A program made the translations under genes and the position numbers. Of a stretch of 64,000 nucleotides of DNA, positions 23,243 to 34,652 are shown piece after piece (within the stretch, counting starts at the first letter, position 1; each line of letters begins with the position of its first letter). Source of the stretch: Ananas comosus (lineage: Eukaryota; Streptophyta; Magnoliopsida; Poales; Bromeliaceae); NCBI RefSeq assembly GCF_001540865.1, contig NC_033637.1, positions 6,047,676 to 6,111,675 on the forward strand. Direction: 5' to 3'. The notes under the pieces are model-generated. The model saw nothing but the letters and a program-made list of their open reading frames with translations, made no database searches and had not been told where the DNA came from.

Positions 23243-24384
23243 TGCAGCATCAGTAGTAATCCCATTTAGAAATCCACGATATAAATCTATTTCTTTATAC
23301 AAACAAAAGATCAAATAGTATTAATGAGTAAAGGTTTAAATTGCGGTGGAACTTTAATTCTCTAAAAACTTTGTTAAATATAAAAATATAAAAGCATCGT
23401 TCTCTATCGATCGTTTTATATAATTTAACATGCATCAAAGTAGAAGGTCCTGATCGTACACGAAGTTTCTCGTTGAAGCAATTGAAAGATTAATTGACGG
23501 AAGGTTCCGGTTGGAGCGATGCTATAAATTACCACGAACTTGTTGTTCAAGTAACAAAGTTATTTTTTTTAAAAAAAACTTTAGATGACAAATTACAATC
23601 GATCCAAAGTTCCATCATTCTATTTTTCACTCATTTGGCCCACACTGTTTTTGTTGACCTGGTTGTGTTCTAATGCATCTGGTAAAAATGCATGTATTTA
23701 TGGAGATCGACCATGCACCTCAGTTATAGGCCATTTCGAAAACGAAACAGCCCTTTAACTTTTAATTTTTCAAAATTAAAAAATTTTAGTCAAATAGACT
23801 AATTAAAAATTATAGTTAAATTCATTTATGAATTGCCAAATTTGTTGGTTTTAATAGCAAATAAAGGGAGAATATTAATGGTTTTTATATAACTATAGAG
23901 CAATTAATGTTTTTCAATACCAAAAAATGGAAACGGGCTACTTCGACCGTGACCTTGTTTATAAAATAGTTTGGTTCAATCCTTTGAACTGAATAAGCTA
24001 AAAAATTATTTTGAACCGTACAAACTAAAAGTTCAACCATCGAAATGATGAACCAGTCTAACTGTAATTAATTAAACTGGATGAATTTTTTTGATCAAAT
24101 CATATTAAAATCTAATAAATTAAAATCAACTCAGTTGATTTTATTTTTTATATGTTACCACAAATTAGTCTAACAAAATGAAAAACTTGAAAGCATATCT
24201 ATTAAATTTGTTCTATAAATTATGATTGTTTTATAATTACGTATAATACTGAATAGTAGTATCTATATTTTTTTTATATAATAAATTAAAAATAGTAATT
24301 AAATATATATGATATCATGTTGATGTTATTGATTTTTGATTGAATAATATTTTTAGGTGGATGTTGGACCCAATTTTTAAAATA
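23243..24384. other. Intergenic DNA, no element recognised
   Basis: AT-rich without long ORFs; nothing supportable was seen. Confidence 0.4.
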
Positions 24385-24867
24385 GGGTTAATTGCATACC
24401 TCCCTATAAACATATTGAATATCAGATATATGTATCCTTACAAAGTTCAGCTTTTCATATTTATTCCTACAAAAGTCCTAATATTTTCAAATATATTTCT
24501 ACTGTTAAGATCCGTTAGAAAAATATAGTTAACCATAAGCAAAATACTTAATCCTGATTAGTGAATAAGATAAATTGACCATTTTAGGTACTCTTTTTTA
24601 TATTATTTGTGATGGTAGAAAGGAAGCAAATAGCCGTTAAAATTTTTTGGGAGGATAGAATTTTGGAGGGACATATTTGTGATAGTAAAAATATCATTTC
24701 ACTTATTTTATTATGTTAAAAATAAATCATGATCTAACGCACGGTAACAAATTAGAAAGAAAAATATAAATATTATTAAATTTTTATAGAAATAAATAAA
24801 AAAAGTTAACCTTTATAGAAATGTATTTACGATTCGATATATTTACATAGACCTTTATGAAAATAAT
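24385..24867. mobile_element. MULE-type MITE, family GGGTTAATT, copy 1
   Basis: Terminus GGGTTAATTGCATACCTCCC at 24385, with a diverged inverted counterpart ending at 24867. Flanks TTTAAAATA and TTTAATATA agree at 8 of 9 positions, fitting a 9-bp Mutator-type duplication. The interior includes AAGATCCGTTAGAAAAATA, shared with 32627-33122. Confidence 0.65.
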
Positions 24868-24887
24868 TTTAATATATATATATATAA

Positions 24888-25073
24888 TTGAGCTAGAATA
24901 CTCTCAAAAGCACCTTTCTAGCCCTTAGATCTACTACTTGATTACTAATAACTTTTGGATGATCAAACACTATTCCACATACCACCATCATCTCAACCCT
25001 ATATTTCTCCATCCAATAACTAAAAACTCAAAAGTATCAACCCCTTGGTGTTTTTGAGAGTATTCTAGCTCAA
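24888..25073. mobile_element. Small microsatellite-bounded foldback MITE
   Basis: Starts TTGAGCTAGAATACTCTCA after a (TA)n tract and ends with the exact complement before a (CT)n/(TA)n tract. The terminus is shared with the intron-4 element at 7811. Confidence 0.75.
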
Positions 25074-25104
25074 CTCTCTCTCTATATATTATATATATAT
25101 ATAT

Positions 25105-25777
25105 TTTTTGAGAGATAGGTAGCATGCTACCCGCTTCCACTACAACAAAAACGGTCTATAACAACATTTTTAAATGTCGGTACAGGTCAAAAAAAGTGCT
25201 GTTGGCTAAATTACCGACACTTTTAAAAAGTGTTGCTATATGTGGGGTTGCTAGGTATATAGTGGCAGTTAAAGAGTGTCGCTATAACATAAAAAGAGTG
25301 CTGTTAATTTACCAACACTTATTTAAGCATTTAGCAACCGCTGGAACTCTACCTCGTTGGATGCGGTGGCGGAGGAGGACGAGAGGAAGAGGAAGGGATC
25401 TTCTTCTAGGATTTCAGTTGATTGAGTGAGGGGAGACGGGGAAATGGTAATCGATTTTTCTTTTCTTTTTCTTTTCTGTTTGTAATCGGGCCGAATAGGC
25501 TGGGTGGGGTGGGTTGAGTAGAATAACCTTTTATTTTTGGTTGGATTGGACTTTATATTTAGGCATTAGTAGATTTTTTTAAAATTTTGACATAAATGGA
25601 ACACTTGCACAAAAGTGTCCTAAACATGTGTTCCTATAATCTAATTATGTTGTAATGTTCGTTTATTTTATTTAGAAATAAAATTTGCTGGAAATGTAAA
25701 TCAACTAGGATTTGAATTTAAGTATCAGGTACCAACCATCAAGCTCTTTACCAATTGCTCTAGAAACAGCCGGTTAT
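25105..25777 (-). mobile_element. SINE copy 2, split by a CACTA MITE
   Basis: The SINE 3' part (complement) is at 25105-25137 and the remainder at 25658-25777. The interruption is a CACTA MITE with its own 3-bp duplication. Removing the MITE and one TTC restores the family consensus CCCGCTTCGTTTATTTT seen in intact copies. Confidence 0.85.
25138..25657. mobile_element. CACTA-type MITE nested in a SINE, copy 1
   Basis: 520 bp. Left end CACTACAACAAAAACGG and right end TTATGTTGTAATG form the CACTA terminal inverted repeat, flanked by a perfect 3-bp duplication TTC (25135-25137 and 25658-25660). Short inverted AAGTGTTGC-type motifs lie inside. Non-coding; needs an autonomous En/Spm-type partner. 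Confidence 0.9.
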
Positions 25778-25805
25778 ATATTATATATTGTTAAAAAACA
25801 CTACA

Positions 25806-26125
25806 ACACTCACGTAACGCACGTTGCATGAGAGTCTCATCCTCGTAGGTGTCAGCGTAGACGTACAACGTGGCGCCAAAACTCCAGAGACGCAGCCACG
25901 CAGGCTCCTTTAACCACCACGCGCCTCCTCACGTTGCCAAAAGCACATCTTACCGTCCGTCGTGAGGGCCCCGAAAATGAACGGCCGACGAAAGCCTCGT
26001 CTCATCAGACGCCAACCAAAATCTTGACACGTGTCTCGTATGACGCGATGTTCACGCTCCTCGAGGACAGATGACCTAACCTGGCTGCTGCTGACGTGGC
26101 GACATCCGATGCATATAAAACGGCG
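25806..26125 (+). promoter_or_regulatory. GC-rich promoter-like island with ABRE palindrome, block B part 1
   Basis: An abrupt GC-rich island in AT-rich DNA, with CAACGTGG, GACACGTGTC (26026-26035), TGACGTGG and a TATAAAA box (26114-26120). No ORF follows; transposons do. It aligns loosely with 49540-49650, upstream of NINJA copy D: GACACGYGTC, CGATGT, TCGAGGACA and ACGTGGC occur in the same order. Best read as a displaced promoter fragment; inference. Confidence 0.45.
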
Positions 26126-26179
26126 TTACATGCACCGATTAGAATATATATTATAATATATAGGAGGAAAAAAAGTCAA

Positions 26180-26607
26180 AAAAAAAAAACTTCAAATATA
26201 TCCACCCTATAGTTTCCTATTTTTTTTTTTATTTTAATATCCTATAATTTAAATTGTATCAATTTTAGTAATCCGTGATTTTATTTTTTTTTATTATTAC
26301 GTTCACTAATTTTTTTTTATTAAATCCGTCACAAAGTTAAAACTAAAATGTATTAAAATAAATATTCGATAAACCTAGATGTGTATAAAGTTTTTTGCAT
26401 ATAATAATTTAACAAAATGTTAACAGAGGAGCCAACGAAAAGAAAAAAAATAAAATCACATGGTACTGTATTGATATATATACTTAAATTACATGGCACT
26501 GTATTGACATACTTAAATCACTTGGCACTGTATTGATATACTTAAATCACATAGTATTTAAAGTGAAAAAATGCGAAACTATAGAAATGATATTTGAGGT
26601 TTGTCCA
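26180..26607. mobile_element. Diverged foldback MITE
   Basis: Inverted arms AAACTTCAAATAT...CTATAGTTTC and GAAACTATAG...ATTTGAGGTTT, matching the layout of 10202-10559. The right half carries three degenerate repeats of GGYACTGTATTGATATACTT. Confidence 0.55.
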
Positions 26608-26948
26608 AAAAAAAAGAGTCTGGAATGTGAAAATAACACTACTTTGTTTGTGCTCCTAATCAATCAAATTAATTATGCTCCTATAATTTACGCATTGCAT
26701 TATGATCATTTTTTTAATTTTTTTTTACCTTTCTCTGGAAAGAAAAAAATTTTAATTGGCTCAAGATATGAATTATATGGTGCACGTGCTATATAGAAGA
26801 CCATCTTAAATATTAGAAAAATGTGAAGCCTACAACTAAAAAAATCAAAAAAAGATTGTAGAATTATCCTGGTGTGGAGACTTTCCTTCCTCAACTTTGT
26901 ATAACATTTTTTGAATTTTAGTACTAAAAAAAGAGAATTATATTATTA

Positions 26949-27100
26949 TTATTATTTTGAGAGATAGGTAGCACGCTACCCGTTTCGTTTATTTTATTTA
27001 CAAATAAATTTAGCTGGAAATGTGAATCAACTAGGATTCGAATTTGGGTCTCGGGTACCAACCACCAAACCCTTTGCCACTTGCTGTAGGGACGGTCGGT
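26949..27100 (-). mobile_element. SINE copy 3
   Basis: Full-length, reverse orientation, with the intact tail stem-loop GGTAGCACGCTACC. A perfect 15-bp duplication AGAATTATATTATTA flanks it (26934-26948 and 27101-27115). Confidence 0.9.
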
Positions 27101-27180
27101 AGAATTATATTATTAGTGTAGAAACTTTGTAAGGTTAAAACCAAAAGTGGTTCCTCATGTAGTTAGAATTGGAATTATTA

Positions 27181-27788
27181 AGACCCAGTTTGGTTTGGAA
27201 AAAAAGCGCAAAATTAAAGTTATTCCCGCTATTCCGTAGAACGGAACATTGTTTGGCCGGAATATAATATCGCTATCGAACCTCGCTATTCCCGATTATT
27301 CCAGAATTGGTTGGGATTCATTATTCCGCTCTTTTGATGAAATAGTATTATTCTAAGATTTAATTAATTTTAAGTTTTATTAATTTTATAAATTAAATTA
27401 AAGTAATAGACATGATATATTATATATTATAATAAATTGTTTTTATTATTATAAAATTATTAATTGTACTATATCAATATGTATTATTTGTGCTTAAATA
27501 TTATAATAAATTATACTTAAATATTATAAATAAATTATTTTTAAAATTATTTTTGTCATAAATTATTTTTATTAAGTCATATTTTATATTAAATGCAACC
27601 ATCACTATTTTTCATTATTCTTTGCTATTTTATAAAATTAACCAAACGTAATTTGAATTATTCTTGAGAGTAACAACATGCAAACCAAACATAATTTTGT
27701 TTTTAATTCCTAACTATTCAGAATCGCAAGCTATTTTAGAATAAAAAAGTTTATCTCAATGTTCGTTATTTTCGTACCAAACGGATCA
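27181..27788. mobile_element. Tourist-like element, degenerate
   Basis: Termini AGACCCAGTTTGGTTTGG and the complement of ...CCAAACGGATCA are imperfect inverted repeats; TTA/TTT flanks. The interior is AT-rich and non-coding. Confidence 0.5.
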
Positions 27789-27998
27789 TTTTAGAGATCA
27801 GGGGACCATGACCCTTCTAGGTTATGAAAAATTACATGTAATTTTTTTTTTTTCTTTTTTAGGTACAAAATTATAGAATTTATCTAAAACATGTAGAATT
27901 TTTAGTTGACTATCCAATATTTTAAAATTTTGATTTTACCGTGCAACCTTTTAATTTGTTTGAGGTTTTGAGTAAAAATATATTTTATCCTCTTCTTT

Positions 27999-28516
27999 CA
28001 CTACAACAAAAACGGTCTATAGCGACACTTTTAAATATCGGTATAGGTCAAAAAAGTGCCACTGGCTAAATTACCGACACTTTTAAAAAGTGTTGCTATA
28101 TGTGGGGTCGCAAGGTATATAGCGACAGTTAAAGAGTGTTGCTATAACCTAAAAAAGTACTGCTAATTTAGCAACACCTATTCAAGCATCTAGCAACCGT
28201 TGAAACTCTATCTCGTTGGCTGCGGTGGCGGAGGAGAACGAGAGGGAATGGCCCTTCGTCTAGGATTTCAGTAGATTGAGTGAGGGGAGAATGGGAGATG
28301 ACAATCGATTTTTCCCTTTTTTTTTTTTCCTTTCTGTTTAGAATCGGACCAAATGGGCTGGGTTGGGTGGGTTGAGTATAGTAACATTTTATTTTTTATT
28401 GGATTCAGCTTTATATTTAGGGATTAGTAGATGTTTTTTAAAATTTTGACATAAATGGGACACTTAGAGAAAAGTGTTCCCAACATGTGTCCCTATAACC
28501 TAATTTTGTTGTAGTG
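27999..28516. mobile_element. CACTA-type MITE, copy 2
   Basis: 518 bp, about 85-90 percent like 25138-25657. Ends CACTACAACAAAAACGG and TTTTGTTGTAGTG. The 3-bp flanks are TTT/TTA. The uninterrupted duplicate of the target region at about 28679-28720 reads TCTTCTCTACTAATCAGCCG, an empty site giving CTA as the likely original target. Confidence 0.8.
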
Positions 28517-28741
28517 TTACTAAAAAGCCGTAGGATCATTCTTTCTCTTAGATACAAATTTACAGAACTTACCTAAACTATAGAACATTTTGTTTTGAGT
28601 TGACTATCTAATATTTTAAATTTTTAATTTTACTGTACAACCATTTAATTTGTTCGAGGTTTTGAGTAAAAATATATTTCATCCTCTTCTCTACTAATCA
28701 GCCGTAGGACCATTCTTTCTTTTTAGATACAAACTTACAGT

Positions 28742-28846
28742 ACTTATCTAAACTATGGAGCATTTTGAGTTTACTACCTAACTTTTTAAAATTNACTTAT
28801 CTAAACTATGGAGCATTTTGAGTTTACTACCTAACTTTTTAAAATT
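28742..28846. other. Assembly join: identical 52-bp sequence on both sides of an N
   Basis: 28742-28793 is repeated base for base at 28795-28846 with a single N (28794) between, as expected from two contig ends that overlap but were not merged. Treat the duplication as artefact. Confidence 0.85.
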
Positions 28847-29058
28847 TTGATTTTACTATCTAATATTTCAATTTGTTTGATTTAAGTCGGTCAATGACAC
28901 TTTGACTTCAAAATTTAAGCTAATTCTTTTGACAAATTTGTAGTTATGAAAATTGCATAGGTGTAGTTAATATACTTTATGTAATTTTTGTAATTATAAA
29001 TTCATTAAAGTGCAATTATCTTAAATTTTAAAGTCAAAAATATCATTAATTGATTCAA

Positions 29059-29214
29059 TTTTTTTTTTTTGAGAGATAGGTAGCACGCTACCTACTTCAT
29101 TTATTTTATTTAGAAATAAACTTAGCTGAAAATGTAAATCAACTAGGATTCAAACTTGGGTCTCGGGTACCAACCATTAAGCCCTTTTGCCACTTGCGTT
29201 AGGACGGTCGGTGT
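29059..29214 (-). mobile_element. SINE copy 4
   Basis: Reverse orientation with stem-loop GTAGCACGCTAC. Flanks AATTGATTCAA (29048-29058) and AACTGATTCAA (29215-29225) agree at 10 of 11 positions. Inserted in the MITE cluster. Confidence 0.85.
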
Positions 29215-29398
29215 AACTGATTCAAATTAAACACATTAAAAGATTGGGCAACAAAATTAAAATTTTAAAACATTATATTGCCAATGTAAATTAATCAATT
29301 TATATGGTTCATATAAGTTCTGTACGTTTTTACCTTAGTTTTATAATACAAAAATGTATAGGCACCCCAGCTCCCTCAACTGTATGCTATTTTTATAG

Positions 29399-29611
29399 GT
29401 ACCCTTTGGTTCGAGAATAAGTTATTTTTTTTTTATTCTTAGAATAGGTATAACTAGGTAGGAATTAGTTTAATTATGTGTTTGGACGAGAATCAAGATA
29501 TTGAGAGAAATCATAAAAATTCTGTTTGGGTGATTGGATTGAAATTGTAAGAGTATGAGTAATTATGATTAAAATTAAAAATAATTTATTTTAATAATAA
29601 TTATCTAAGTA
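29399..29611. mobile_element. Truncated Tourist-like left end
   Basis: Starts near GGTACCCTTTGGTTCGAG, the typical left terminus; the following solo LTR (29612) interrupts it. The matching right half was not confidently found beyond 32042. Confidence 0.35.
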
Positions 29612-32037
29612 TGTAGTGTTCCAAAGCTTTGGATAGGATTAGCTTCAGTGTTAGTGACTAGTCGACACATCTGGAGAGTGTCGGACTGAGTCGGAGTCGT
29701 TTCTGTGCGAAATGGATGCAGAAATGGACTCGGCGCATTTAAATAAGCAAAACTGGAGTTTTGCCAGATTCGGGCGCTCAGAACAGGTTTTGGGTCGCCC
29801 AGAAGTTGAGTGCAGTTTTGATCAGAACTGGAAGCCAATTCGGGTCCATGTTTCGGGCGCCCGAAAGTGAGTCCGAAAATGTCACATCGTGAGTATCGTT
29901 TGCGCTGACACATGGCTGGTGGTAGGTGAGGTCCGCCGGAGCCGTTTACGGGCGCAGCACACCGTGGGCGGAGGAATCGAAGGGAAACATTTGTGCAGGC
30001 TGGAAGTTCTGGGCGCCCAGAACTAGGTTTAGGGTGCCCAGATCTCGGATTTTCTGCAGGGACATTATATTTCAGCAATTATTTCTTAGGGTTTTCTGAC
30101 CACTCTAGCACCCTATAAATACCTGGTATACGCCCCTTTGCTGCTCTTTTCCTCCCTTCTTCACAGAGAAGTTGATTTTAGCATCTTAAACCCTCGAATT
30201 GGCACAAATTGCATCAAACTTCCATTAATTCAGCTTGGTAGGTGCTGATCCTGCAGTTTTCCAGAGACGACCTTCGGTGTTTCGGCTCGTGTGCGACGTA
30301 GGAAGGTCGGATCGTGGTGAAACTTGGTTTCCTGGATTCTAGACTTCTAGAGGAATCCAAGAAGCCCAGAATTGCAAATTTTGGTTGAGGTTAGCTTGGT
30401 CGAAATGAGGTTTTTCTGGACTGACGTTGACTCTGAGCTAGAAATGAGATTTTTGAGCTTTTCTTGATGCGATCTTTGGAAGCAGGGGAAGTTTGGACCT
30501 TAGCCTGATATCTTTGTGTAGTCCACTGGATTTGAGACCAAACTCACTAGATTTGGATGTAATTAGGTGAGTTTTGAGATTGAGATTGAACTAAATTAGC
30601 TTAAGTACTGAAATTAGTGTAAATTGAAGGTTTTTGTGATTTTTGATGTTCAATCTTAGATTGTGGACACTTGCGGGCAGAGAGCAGGTGTGGCTATTTC
30701 CGACGGGGTGTTCCGCAGCTGCAAGTTCTCTTTGCTGCCAGGATTTTCTTTTTAGGTGGGTTTCATCGGGTTTACTCATAAGTAGAGATTAGTAAACATG
30801 TATAGTTTCCGATTATTTATACTTTGTACTAGCTTAAATTCATTGAGTAGCATATTGGCTGAAATCTGAATTTGAAGCATGTTTTAGAATCTAGTTAAAC
30901 TATACATGTTGGACTTGAAAATTGAATTAGGAGAAAACCGGCGATTTGGACCCGTCATTTGATTCTACTACTTGATTAGCTTTAGGAGCCGTGTTTCAAT
31001 GATATCAGCGCAGTATTGGCGCGGTGAATACCTGGGGTAGTTTAGAATGCAATTACGCTCGTGCTGGGATGCCGAGCTTATTTTTTCAGTAGAGTCTAGG
31101 CTGTTCGGGTTGTCGGGTGCCGTCGGGGTGGACGGTGGACCCAGATTCCTGTTTTTGGTATCAGATTATGCTGAGGGCACGTGGGTTCGATTTCTAGATC
31201 TGTTTTGACCCTAATTTCTTGACTTTGGCTTATTAGAGCCTGATTGAACTCGACAGAGATACGCTGCATACTCAGTTGGGTAGCTCCCACGAGTGCCACT
31301 CCGGAGGCGGGCGCTGTGCTTTTGCGTTGGTGTCGTTCGTGCAGGTTGGACTTGCTCTCCACGGACTTGTTGTGTGGAGGTAGCTGGTTAGTTGCAATCG
31401 GGCGGAACGGGTGTGTTCACAGTCTCAGGGACGGGTGTGATTACAGTCCCTATTCGAGATTGGGTCTGAGTTGACACTGTTCTACAGTTGGTTAGTTTAG
31501 AGCATGATAGTATAGAGGCAGATAGCTGTAGATATGTTCCAGCTTTCCTTACTATTTCTTGCTTATCCCTGTAGACTTAGTGGGTGGACCGATGAGTTGA
31601 GGGCGGTACCGACTGAGGACTACTTCTTTTTGTAGTAGTTCTCACGCTCAGTTTGTTTCCACTGTTTTGCAGAGCCTTCGTCTTCGGCTGCTGCTGTCGT
31701 TGATTTTGATTGTGGCAAGGGTATCGCGAGTTAGAGCCCTTCCAGTCGAGCTGCTGAGCTAGTGGAGAACTGCTGCAGGTAGTGTAGTTTTGGTTTATAC
31801 ATACAGATGTTGTACTCTCGCCAGTGCGAGTACTTTTGTATCTTGAATCTTATGTATGTATAGAACCATAATTTATATATGTATTTTGTTCTTTTCTCCT
31901 AGCTGCTCTATACTACTGTTTATAGTATTGTAAGATTATAGGTACTTTTACTTTTCGCTTCGTATACAGAGGAAATACCTCTGTATACGGTTGGTCTGTT
32001 AGCGAGCCCAGAGAAACGAGTAATCCGGGGCGTGACA
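29612..32037 (+). mobile_element. Solo LTR, large LTR family 1, plus orientation
   Basis: 2426 bp, begins TGTAGTGTTCC and ends GGCGTGACA. A perfect 5-bp duplication AAGTA flanks it (29607-29611 and 32038-32042). TATAAAT at 30114-30120 is the likely LTR promoter. It matches the minus-orientation copy at 20190-22075. Its U3 holds five GGGCGCCC(A/G)-type motifs at 29775-30050 where the other copy has GGTACCGG motifs. No internal region adjoins. Confidence 0.88.
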
Positions 32038-32042
32038 AAGTA

Positions 32043-32395
32043 TTAATAAAATGATATTTTAATAAGTTAATAAATAAATTAATGAAAATTACTATATGAG
32101 ACAATGAAAATGACGCTAATTAGTAAATAACTATAAAAAAACTCAATATGTTAATATTTAATTAATTATTTAATTATTTATATTTTTATTTAATATATTA
32201 ATTAGATAAATTAAAATATTAATTATTTAAATAGATATTAGTTAATGATTAAATAAGCATATCAAATGGCTACTATTTAATTAGATAATCAATTATAAAT
32301 TATAAATAAATTATTATTTAAATACTTATTAGTTGAATAAATTAAATAATTAATTACTTAATTATTAGAAAGTTTAATTGCCCCTTGAACTGGAT
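32043..32395. other. AT-rich low-complexity DNA
   Basis: TTAATTA/AATAAATTA-type sequence; no gene or element resolved. Confidence 0.45.
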
Positions 32396-32626
32396 AAAAA
32401 TTTTATGGACATAGTCCCAAAAGTAAATTGTTTGGGGGATTGTGTGGATATACGCCACATGGCGAATGACATCCATCCCAACCGTCCAGAAAATTTTTTT
32501 TAAAATTTAATTTTAATTCAGTAAAAATAATATTTTTATTGAACAGTTGGAATGGATGCAATTCGCAATATTCCCACCACCGGGACAATCCCCAAACAAT
32601 TTAGTTGGCCATGCTCATAAAATTTT
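32396..32626. mobile_element. Short foldback MITE
   Basis: The left arm AAAATTTTATGGACATAG...TTGTTTGGGGGATTGT is mirrored by ACAATCCCCAAACAA...CATGCTCATAAAATTTT. It abuts the next MITE, whose target duplication lies in its right end. Confidence 0.6.
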
Positions 32627-33122
32627 GGGTTAATTACATACAACTGTCTGTAAGCATATCAAATCGCAAATATATTATAACAAAGTTCAATTTTTCATAT
32701 TTATCCTTATAAAAATTCTAACATTTTTAAATATACTCGCGCTGTTAAGATCCGTTAGAAAAATACAGTTAACTATAAATAAAACACTTAATCCTAATTA
32801 GTACATGAGATAAATTGATCTTTTTACCCTTCTTGTATTATTTGTGATGGTAGAAAGGAAAAAGATGGCAGTTAGAAATTTTTGTGAGGATATTTTTGTA
32901 TAATTCTAACAGTTGGGGCTTTTTGAAATACATATTTATTATGACGAAAATATTATTCACTTATCTTCTGTTGAAAGTAAATAGTATTCTAACCGTAACA
33001 AATTAAAGCAATAAATATAAATATCATTAAATTTTTTGAGAAATAAATATAAAAAGTTAAATTTTGTGTAGGAATAAAATTGCTCTTCAATATGTTTACA
33101 GGGAGATGTATGAAATAAAATC
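32627..33122. mobile_element. MULE-type MITE, family GGGTTAATT, copy 2
   Basis: 496 bp. Left end GGGTTAATTACATAC, right end the complement of GATTTTATTTCATACATC, with a perfect 9-bp duplication TAAAATTTT (32618-32626 and 33123-33131). Confidence 0.85.
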
Positions 33123-33144
33123 TAAAATTTTTTTCTTTTAAGAT

Positions 33145-33275
33145 TCTCCATTAAGTGGACACGTGTCAACTTGTCACTCGTGATGAGTGAGATAACTTGC
33201 TGTGTTACTGTAAACAGCAGATCCGTACAACGCTTCAGAAGCGCGAACGCGAACAGCTTGCGTAGTTGGACTTTT
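33145..33275 (+). promoter_or_regulatory. ABRE-bearing promoter-like fragment, block B part 2
   Basis: GACACGTGTC at 33158-33167 is followed by TTGCTGTGTTACTGTAAACA, CAGCAGATCC and CTTCAGAAGC, in the same order as 49712-49800 upstream of copy D. It lies 3 kb upstream of NINJA copy B, separated from it by MITEs. Confidence 0.5.
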
Positions 33276-33383
33276 TTATAAAATAACCCTCTAAAATGTT
33301 AGTATTTGCAAAATAACCCTCCTAATACACGTGTTTGCTATTTGGGCAGTAATAACTAGGAAAAAGAAGAGAGAGAAATGGCA

Positions 33384-33750
33384 AGGGTGCTTTGGTTGAT
33401 CGTAAAATATTATCGAAAATTATTTTTTAATTTTATTTTTTTTTGTCTTTGTTTAGTCGTAATTCTTTTTTAAAAATATTATTTTTATAAGTTCGAGAAA
33501 AATGATGTTTTTAGTTTCGAGTTTCCGTTTTCTATTTATTTTCGGCCGAAAACAAAAACTCAAGCTGCTATAAATTTTTTCGTTCATTTTTTCACACAAA
33601 ATTAAATAAATATTTTTTTTTTCTTTCAACCAAACAAATATTGGTTTTCTATAAACCAAACATTACGAAACCTAAACTTTTTTTTTCCACCAAATATTTT
33701 TTCATGAAAAATTATTTTTCACCCTTTTACATACACCAAACACTTCCTAA
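33384..33750. mobile_element. Possible Tourist-like element
   Basis: AGGGTGCTTTGGTTGATCG at the left and the complement of AGGAAGTGTTTGGTGTATG at the right form a weak inverted repeat around T-rich, non-coding DNA. Confidence 0.35.
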
Positions 33751-34146
33751 GCATACAATATGAATTTCCTTTTCCCCATTATAATTTTTAATTTAAAGGT
33801 TAAAATACTAATTATACAATTTTTAAAACTTTTTTCTTTTAGATTTTAGCAAAACAAAAGACTAGCTGAAAAAAAAAAAATCTGCCAAAAGTGGGAATCA
33901 ACAGTAAGAACCTGGTGTGGAAGTACATATGATACACCGAACCACTAATAAAGTATGAAAGAGGTCTCGAAATCAAAATCTAATTCATACGTACGTACAA
34001 TATGCATGTGTGCTACGATACTTAAAGTGCATATAGTTTCAAAAAATTATAAATTTTGGATACTAATTTTCTACAAATCAACAAATGTTTCTCTCTCTAC
34101 TGTTGATTTTTGTGACTCTTTGATGCCTAAGTAATAGCTTTTTAAA

Positions 34147-34301
34147 GGGTAAATTGCACTGGTAGTTCCTAAACTTCGAGTCAAAATTAATTTCACTTTA
34201 ATTCATCCTCAAACTTTTGATTTCTTGAACTCTAATGAAGTTTTCAATTTTGTTGCTAAATTTTCAAAATTGTTCCATTTAAATCCCCTCCGGATGCATG
34301 G

Positions 34302-34363
<62 letters not shown>

Positions 34364-34605
34364 CGGCTATGGACCTATGGTGCTTGTAAAAGCACAAAGC
34401 ACTTGGTGCTTGTGAGTTTTTTACCGTTAGATCTATACCTTTGATCATTTTCATCCGTTAGATTATACTATTCAACCAACCACCCACTCAACCCTAGGGG
34501 GCCCACATCATCCTAACCACATATTTCTTAATCTAAGAGCCAAAAACTTACAAGTACCAATGACTTGGTACTTTTAAAAGTATAGGAGCTCAATTTTTAT
34601 ATATA

Positions 34606-34652
<47 letters not shown>

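Larger units (their letters stand above)
28540..29340. mobile_element. MITE cluster related to 40297-40563
   Basis: Blocks ACAGAACTTACCTAAACTAT, GAGTTGACTATCTAA and GTATTTAAGTTCTG-like complements recur (28560, 28730, 29300), matching the intact MITE at 40297. A SINE and an assembly duplication interrupt it, so exact borders are unclear. Confidence 0.5.

Noticed and set aside
29605..30078. 157-codon minus-strand ORF
   Set aside because: Lies inside a solo LTR with exact target duplications; chance open frame in GC-rich U3.
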